Below the pieces are notes generated by a model. That model saw only the letters and a program-made list of their open reading frames with translations. It had not been told where the DNA came from and did not search any database. The translations under genes and the position numbers were made by a program. Source: an uncultured Prevotella sp. (GTDB lineage Bacteria > Bacteroidota > Bacteroidia > Bacteroidales > Bacteroidaceae). Taken from it: a stretch of 22,608 nucleotides of DNA. The first letter of the stretch is position 1. Each line of letters begins with the position of its first letter. The stretch is from NCBI GenBank assembly GCA_900548195.1, contig URJQ01000035.1:1-22608 (forward strand). Direction: 5' to 3'. Of this stretch, positions 22,543 through 22,608 are shown in pieces.

Positions 22543-22608
22543 TGGTTGGGGGGTTGTGGGTTATTGGTTGTTGGTTATTGGTTGGTTTGTACTATACTAC
22601 CCACAACC
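22543..22608. repeat. GGTTRTN heptamer element after the aminopeptidase gene
   Basis: Degenerate GGTTRTN units start right after the stop codon. GGTTGTGGGT (22552-22561) is perfectly mirrored by ACCCACAACC (22599-22608), which ends at the window edge. It resembles the element at 8865-8965 and likewise follows a gene end, so a terminator-like role is possible. Confidence 0.65.

Overview
The window looks like a chromosomal segment of a Bacteroidales bacterium, most likely Prevotella or Segatella-like. Four things point there: a type III glutamine synthetase of 729 residues, type IX secretion genes (porU, porV), a contiguous rplM-rpsI-rpsB-tsf block, and many promoters of the Bacteroidetes kind (TTG or TTTG, about 20 bp, then TAnnTTTG). 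Genus is an inference from general resemblance; no search was run.

Layout. (1) 1-4930 is a nitrogen-assimilation cluster: glnB (PII) and amtB leave a shared intergenic region on the minus strand (amtB is cut by the left edge), and a TorF-like envelope protein plus glnN run on the plus strand. (2) 4931-7290 is the most accessory-looking part: a structured region behind glnN, an AAA ATPase with a DUF4143-type C-terminus, and a 587-bp gap holding 22-bp tandem repeats. (3) 7291-10227 holds a FucI-fold sugar isomerase-like enzyme on plus, convergent with luxS and a gamma-class carbonic anhydrase-like gene on minus. (4) 10228-13757 is the ribosomal block rplM-rpsI-rpsB-tsf, with structured leaders and a strong terminator after tsf. 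(5) 13869-19382 has a fumarylacetoacetate hydrolase-family gene, then porU (the T9SS C-terminal signal peptidase) and porV (its outer-membrane partner). (6) 19577-22542 holds malate dehydrogenase on minus and, divergently, a long Xaa-Pro aminopeptidase on plus.

How genes work together. AmtB, PII and GSIII import, sense and fix ammonium; a shared interrupted inverted repeat in the divergent region could be the control site. LuxS belongs to the activated methyl cycle. PorU and PorV cooperate at the outer membrane to process and anchor type IX cargo.

No clear undescribed multi-gene system was found. The unusual material is mostly non-coding: repeats that echo the last codons of porU and of porV just past their stop codons, a 22-bp repeat array with an inverted partner, heptameric GGTTRTN elements behind two genes, a 15-bp repeat touching the luxS stop next to a homopolymer, and structured leaders before rplM and rpsB. 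Among proteins, the PII T-loop and a four-cysteine cluster in the isomerase-like enzyme are worth checking.
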